Below are positions 6,249-9,058 of a stretch of 9,058 bases of DNA, in pieces. The notes beneath the pieces are model-generated. The model searched no databases. It was not told the origin of the DNA and was given only the letters and a program-made list of their open reading frames with translations. How positions within the stretch are numbered: the first letter of the stretch is position 1; each line of letters opens with the position of its first letter. The stretch covers positions 1 to 9,058 of the forward strand of contig NZ_CAMJVK010000045.1 in assembly GCF_946221515.1 (NCBI RefSeq). Direction: 5' to 3'. The stretch comes from an uncultured Fenollaria sp. (GTDB lineage: Bacteria > Bacillota > Clostridia > Tissierellales > Peptoniphilaceae). A program made the translations under genes and the position numbers.

Positions 6249-6986
6249 ATGAAATACACTTTAGAAGTTTGCACTGATTCATTCGAATCAACACTTATCG
6301 CACAAAGAGCAGGGGCAGATAGAGTTGAATTAATTGCATCAACAGTTTTAGGCGGCATAACACCATCATATGGCTTGTGCAAGAAAGTGCTTAATGAGCT
6401 CGAAATACCCTTCGTTGCTATGATAAGACCTAGACAAGCTGGCTTTTCATATTCGAAATATGATTTAGATGTTATGAAAGAAGATATCATTGCTCTCAAA
6501 GAGCTTGGTGTAAAAGGCTTTGTCTTTGGCTCTTTAAATGATGATGGAAGCATTAATATGAAGGCTAATGAATACTTACTTAAGTACTGCGAGGGCATGG
6601 ACAACGTCTTTCACAGAGCCTTTGATATAGATCCAGACCTTGATGGCAACTGCAAAAAGCTTATTGACCTTGGCTTTAAACGTGTATTAACTAAAGGCGG
6701 AGACAACAAGATTACAGATACATATAAGATTATTAACAAACTTTATGAAAAGTATCATGACAAGCTTGAATTAATAACTGGAGGAGTGAGGGAGAATAAC
6801 GTAGATTTTATTAAAAATAATTTACTTGTTGATCAGCTCCATATATCATCTAATAAAGTATGTATTGATAAATCGACTCTTGCAAACGATAAATTATATT
6901 TTGGCACAAACCCTAATGAAGATGAGGGAACATATTATTTAGCCGACGAAGACTATCTTAAGAGGATAATAAAATCTTTTAGATAA
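6249..6986 (+). CDS. cutC: CutC-family copper homeostasis protein
   Basis: This 245-residue TIM-barrel protein matches the bacterial CutC family: LEVCTDSFES at 5-14, GADRVEL at 22-28, GGITPS at 35-40, MIRPR at 58-62, FHRAFD at 121-126, RVLTKGG at 145-151, TGGVRENN at 177-184 and DQLHIS at 195-200. The family is linked to copper tolerance and is presumed cytoplasmic, but its biochemical activity is unsettled. Cys8 aligns with human CUTC Cys31, one of two proposed Cu(I) ligands. The second, Cys52 in the motif RIELC, is Ile29 here (RVELI). ATG at 6249 has GGAGG at 6237-6241, seven bases upstream. It is monocistronic, and no copper ATPase, chaperone or copper regulator lies nearby. Confidence 0.93.
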   Translation: MKYTLEVCTDSFESTLIAQRAGADRVELIASTVLGGITPSYGLCKKVLNELEIPFVAMIRPRQAGFSYSKYDLDVMKEDIIALKELGVKGFVFGSLNDDGSINMKANEYLLKYCEGMDNVFHRAFDIDPDLDGNCKKLIDLGFKRVLTKGGDNKITDTYKIINKLYEKYHDKLELITGGVRENNVDFIKNNLLVDQLHISSNKVCIDKSTLANDKLYFGTNPNEDEGTYYLADEDYLKRIIKSFR

Positions 6987-6998
6987 TTATGACAAAAA

Positions 6999-7050
6999 TT
7001 TAACAATTCTTATTTGCAAGTAAAAAAATATAAATTGCAAAAATGTTAAA
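6999..7050. repeat. Nested inverted repeat downstream of cutC
   Basis: TTTGCAA at 7013-7019 is the reverse complement of TTGCAAA at 7035-7041, and outside it TTTAACA at 6999-7005 is the reverse complement of TGTTAAA at 7044-7050. The two 7-bp arms are separated by gaps of 7 and 2 bases, and the central loop is 15 bases. No T run follows, so it does not look like a terminator. It could be a regulator site or a weak RNA structure. Confidence 0.5.
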
Positions 7051-7065
7051 AATGCATCAATATTT

Positions 7066-7083
7066 ATGACATATATGACATAT
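7066..7083. repeat. Perfect 9-bp tandem duplication
   Basis: ATGACATAT occurs twice head to tail (7066-7074 and 7075-7083). ATGACA also occurs at 6989-6994, just after cutC. The copies lie about 90 bp upstream of the glm -10, a possible distance for an activator site, but nothing ties them to a known regulator. Confidence 0.7.
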
Positions 7084-7087
7084 TTTG

Positions 7088-7105
7088 AAAACTAAGATTA
7101 GTTTT
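7088..7105 (+). terminator. Weak AT-rich palindrome, possible cutC terminator
   Basis: AAAACTAA (7088-7095) is the exact reverse complement of TTAGTTTT (7098-7105). In RNA this gives at most a 7-bp AT-rich stem with a four-base loop and a T4 tail. It lies 102 nt past the cutC stop and has only one G-C pair, so termination would be inefficient. An operator role is equally possible. Confidence 0.3.
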
Positions 7106-7147
7106 ATTCATTGCTTATATTTACACATGAAAAATCAATTTTTGCTC

Positions 7148-7176
7148 TTTAAAAATATCCATACATGTGGTAAAAT
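7148..7176 (+). promoter_or_regulatory. Promoter of the glutamate mutase operon
   Basis: The best candidate has -10 TAAAAT at 7171-7176 preceded by TGTGG (7166-7170, TRTGN), with TTTAAA at 7148-7153 as a 17-bp-spaced -35. A second possible -10, TATAAT at 7182-7187, lacks a -35. The first predicts a leader of about 23 nt. The dyad AAAAAT-CA-ATTTTT (7130-7143) sits directly upstream of the -35 and could be an operator or an A-tract UP-like element. Confidence 0.6.
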
Positions 7177-7205
7177 GAGTATATAATTCAAATAGGAGGA
7201 GTACT

Positions 7206-7628
7206 ATGAAAGAAAAAAATGGTAAGACAATCGTCCTAGGGGTAATCGGATCAGATTGTCACGCAGTTGGATTAACTATATTGGACCATGCTTTTACAAA
7301 TGCTGGATTCAACGTAGTTAACATAGGTGTTTTATCACCTCAAGAAGACTTCATCAACGCAGCTGTTGAAACTAACGCTGACCTAATCTGTGTATCATCA
7401 CTATATGGTCAAGGAGAAATTGACTGTAAAGGCATGAGAGAAGCGTGCGATGAAGCTGGTCTTAAAGACATTCCGCTATATGTTGGAGGCAACATCGTTG
7501 TTGGTAAACAAAAGTGGGAAGAAGTTGAACCTAGATTTAAAGCTATGGGCTTTAACAGGGTTTATCCACCAGGAACAAGTCCTGATGTAACAATTGCAGA
7601 CATGAAAAAAGACTTGGGAATTGATTAG
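7206..7628 (+). CDS. glmS: Glutamate mutase (methylaspartate mutase) subunit S, cobamide-binding
   Basis: GlmS (MutS; distinct from the mismatch-repair and glucosamine-synthase proteins of the same symbols) is the small B12-binding subunit of coenzyme-B12-dependent glutamate mutase, which converts L-glutamate to (2S,3S)-3-methylaspartate. The 140-residue flavodoxin-like domain has the base-off/His-on signature DxHxxG as D17, H19 and G22 (GSDCHAVG). Further family blocks are NIGVLSPQEDFI, VSSLYGQGEIDCKG, YVGGNIVVGK and RVYPPGTSPDVTI. The length matches clostridial GlmS of about 137 residues. ATG at 7206 has AGGAGG at 7194-7199. It leads an operon, with glmL starting on the base after its TAG stop and glmE after that. 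Confidence 0.97.
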   Translation: MKEKNGKTIVLGVIGSDCHAVGLTILDHAFTNAGFNVVNIGVLSPQEDFINAAVETNADLICVSSLYGQGEIDCKGMREACDEAGLKDIPLYVGGNIVVGKQKWEEVEPRFKAMGFNRVYPPGTSPDVTIADMKKDLGID

Positions 7629-9008
7629 ATGAAAGCATATCTTTTTATTGATTTTGGAAGCACATTTACAAAATTAACTCTAATAGATATCGAAAAAGAA
7701 GAAATTATTGCTACAGCAAAGAGCTACACAACTGTTGAAACAGATGTAGCAAACGGATATCACAATGCTTATAAGGATCTTATGTCAAAAGTCGATGGAG
7801 AACTTGATATAGTTAAGAAGCTAGCTTGTTCTTCTGCAGCAGGTGGCTTAAAGATAGCAGCCATAGGCCTAGTGCCTGATCTTACTGCAGAAGCAGCTAA
7901 GAGAGCAGCCTTAGGAGCAGGAGCTAGAGTTATTAAGACATATTCATACAAGATGAACAATCATGAGATAGAAGAGCTTAGAGATTCAAATGCTGATATG
8001 ATTCTTCTAGCAGGTGGAACTGACGGAGGCAACACTGAAGTAATTTTGCATAACGCTCAATTGATTGCTGACTTTGGTATTACAAAGCCAGTTGTTGTTG
8101 CGGGTAATAAGAGCAGCTACGACGATATTGAAAAAGTATTTAAAGATAAGATTGAGTACAGACTTACAGAAAATGTTATGCCAAAACTAAATGAAATCAA
8201 TGTTAATCCTGCAAGAGAAACAATCAGAGACATTTTTATGGAAAGAATCACAAAAGCTAAAGGCATGACTCATATAGAAGATGATATCTCAGGCATACTA
8301 ATGCCTACACCACAAGCTGTCTTAAAGGCTGCCGAAGCACTTAGCTTAGGAACACCTGATGAAGATGGCGTTGGTGACTTAGTCGTAGTTGACATAGGCG
8401 GAGCAACAACAGATATTCACTCAATAGCTGATGGCGCACCTTCTAAACCTGGAGTAATTTACAGAGGCTTGGAAGAACCTATTTCAAAGAGAACTGTTGA
8501 AGGCGACCTAGGTATGAGATACTCAGCTGAAAGTATATATGAAGCAGCTGGATTGAGAATGATTAAGAAGTACTTAGATATCAGTGATTATGATGTAGAA
8601 GAAGAATTCAAGAGAAGATACGATCACACTGATTTAGTTTTCACAGATGAAAAAGAAATAAAATTCGATGAAATGATGGCAAAGATTTGTGTAGATATAT
8701 CAATGAAAAGACATTGCGGCTATGTAGAAGCTGTTTATTCACCTCTAGGAACAATGTATCAACAGATAGGTAAGGACTTAACAGAACTTAACCTTATGAT
8801 AGGTACTGGAGGTATACTGGTTAATTCAGAACACCCACAAGAAATATTAAAAGCTGGGCTTTATGATAGTGAAGATTTAAACTCATTAAAGCCAAGATAT
8901 CCTGAATTTTCAGTAGATAAAAATTATATTTTATCTGCTATGGGTTTACTAACAATGGTCGATAAGAACATGGCAGTTAGGATGATGAAGAAATATATAG
9001 TTATATAG
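7629..9008 (+). CDS. glmL: Glutamate mutase accessory/reactivating ATPase GlmL (MutL)
   Basis: This 459-residue protein belongs to the MutL/GlmL family of actin/Hsp70-fold ATPases; it is unrelated to mismatch-repair MutL. Nucleotide-binding motifs are the phosphate-1 loop DFGSTFTK at 8-15, LLAGGTDGGN at 126-135, the phosphate-2 loop DIGGATTD at 255-262 and the adenosine-type motif IGTGGIL at 391-397. By analogy with diol dehydratase reactivase it is thought to exchange damaged cobamide on glutamate mutase; this role is inferred for the family. ATG follows the glmS stop with no gap (TAGATG) and has only a weak GGGA nine bases upstream, so translation is probably coupled to glmS. It lies between the two structural genes, the usual clostridial order. 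Confidence 0.95.
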   Translation: MKAYLFIDFGSTFTKLTLIDIEKEEIIATAKSYTTVETDVANGYHNAYKDLMSKVDGELDIVKKLACSSAAGGLKIAAIGLVPDLTAEAAKRAALGAGARVIKTYSYKMNNHEIEELRDSNADMILLAGGTDGGNTEVILHNAQLIADFGITKPVVVAGNKSSYDDIEKVFKDKIEYRLTENVMPKLNEINVNPARETIRDIFMERITKAKGMTHIEDDISGILMPTPQAVLKAAEALSLGTPDEDGVGDLVVVDIGGATTDIHSIADGAPSKPGVIYRGLEEPISKRTVEGDLGMRYSAESIYEAAGLRMIKKYLDISDYDVEEEFKRRYDHTDLVFTDEKEIKFDEMMAKICVDISMKRHCGYVEAVYSPLGTMYQQIGKDLTELNLMIGTGGILVNSEHPQEILKAGLYDSEDLNSLKPRYPEFSVDKNYILSAMGLLTMVDKNMAVRMMKKYIVI

Positions 9009-9017
9009 GGGGAAGCT

Positions 9018-9058
9018 ATGAAAGTAGAAAATAAAAGATGGACTGATGAAGAATTTTT
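9018..9058 (+). CDS. glmE: Glutamate mutase catalytic subunit E, N-terminus (partial)
   Basis: ATG at 9018 follows the glmL stop by 9 nt and has GGGGG at 9008-9012 as its ribosome-binding site. Thirteen codons are visible before the window ends: MKVENKRWTDEEF. The KRWTDEEF segment closely resembles the start of clostridial GlmE/MutE (KKWTDEEF), and glmE is the expected next gene after glmS-glmL. GlmE is the radical-generating catalytic (epsilon) subunit, which pairs with GlmS. The identification rests on a very short match plus gene order. Confidence 0.88.
   Translation, partial: MKVENKRWTDEEF

Larger units (their letters stand above)
6987..7205. other. Repeat-rich AT intergenic region upstream of glmS
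   Basis: This is the longest gene-free stretch in the window (219 nt). From 5' to 3' it holds a nested inverted repeat (6999-7050), a perfect 9-bp tandem duplication (7066-7083), a short AT palindrome (7088-7105), an A/T dyad (7130-7143: AAAAAT, CA, ATTTTT), the glm promoter and the glmS ribosome-binding site AGGAGG at 7194-7199. I found no convincing ORF, no strong terminator for cutC and no cobalamin riboswitch elements. Confidence 0.7.

Noticed and set aside
6230..6604. 124-codon open frame on the minus strand across the 5' half of cutC
   Set aside because: It lies antisense to a well-supported CutC gene, has no recognisable domain and no clear ribosome-binding site, and is rich in Ser/Pro/Lys as shadow frames are.
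7066..7083. CRISPR-like or mobile-element repeat
   Set aside because: Only two 9-bp copies with no spacer, no terminal inverted repeats and no transposase or cas gene nearby.
6987..7205. Adenosylcobalamin riboswitch before the B12-dependent mutase genes
   Set aside because: I found no B12-box-like sequence, the region is almost entirely A/T, and the best promoter lies just upstream of the glmS ribosome-binding site.
7206..9008. Mismatch-repair MutS/MutL or glucosamine-6-phosphate synthase GlmS
   Set aside because: The symbols coincide only in name. The first protein is a 140-residue B12-binding domain with DxHxxG, and the second is an actin-fold ATPase.

Overview
The window is AT-rich and has the compact gene spacing, strong Shine-Dalgarno sites and intrinsic terminators of a low-GC Gram-positive anaerobe. 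A superoxide reductase and the start of a coenzyme-B12-dependent glutamate mutase operon point to an amino-acid-fermenting member of the Clostridia or Tissierellia. This placement is inferred from gene content; no marker was compared.

Layout. Positions 1-111 hold the last 17 codons of an unidentified gene and its terminator. Positions 121-1122 are a two-gene PadR-HAAS (DUF1700-like) unit with a clear sigma-A promoter that is overlaid by a possible PadR operator. It is convergent with tyrS (tyrosyl-tRNA synthetase, minus strand), and the two appear to share a terminator. Upstream of tyrS, also on the minus strand and ending at its own terminator, is a one-iron superoxide reductase (neelaredoxin class). 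Divergent from it is a plus-strand pair: a THUMP-domain RNA methyltransferase of the RlmL/YpsC type, followed after 16 nt by a PAS-SpoIIE (RsbU-like) serine phosphatase. That pair converges on an alpha/beta hydrolase (minus strand), again through a shared hairpin. The hydrolase is divergent from cutC. A 219-nt AT-rich, repeat-containing gap then leads into glmS-glmL-(glmE). The window ends 13 codons into glmE.

How the genes work together. The only clear metabolic unit is glmS-glmL-glmE: GlmS binds the cobamide, GlmE is the catalytic subunit and GlmL is the actin-fold ATPase thought to reactivate the enzyme. Together they perform the first step of methylaspartate glutamate fermentation. The other genes are housekeeping or stress functions in short independent transcription units. 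Six promoters could be read, and five carry a TRTGN extension just upstream of the -10.

I see no CRISPR array, insertion sequence, prophage, tRNA or rRNA, and no convincing new system. The points most worth a second look are the reduced PadR-HAAS unit and its dyad, the orphan PAS-SpoIIE phosphatase coupled to an rRNA-type methyltransferase, the CutC with one proposed copper cysteine replaced, tyrS without room for a T-box, and the repeat-rich glm leader without a cobalamin riboswitch.
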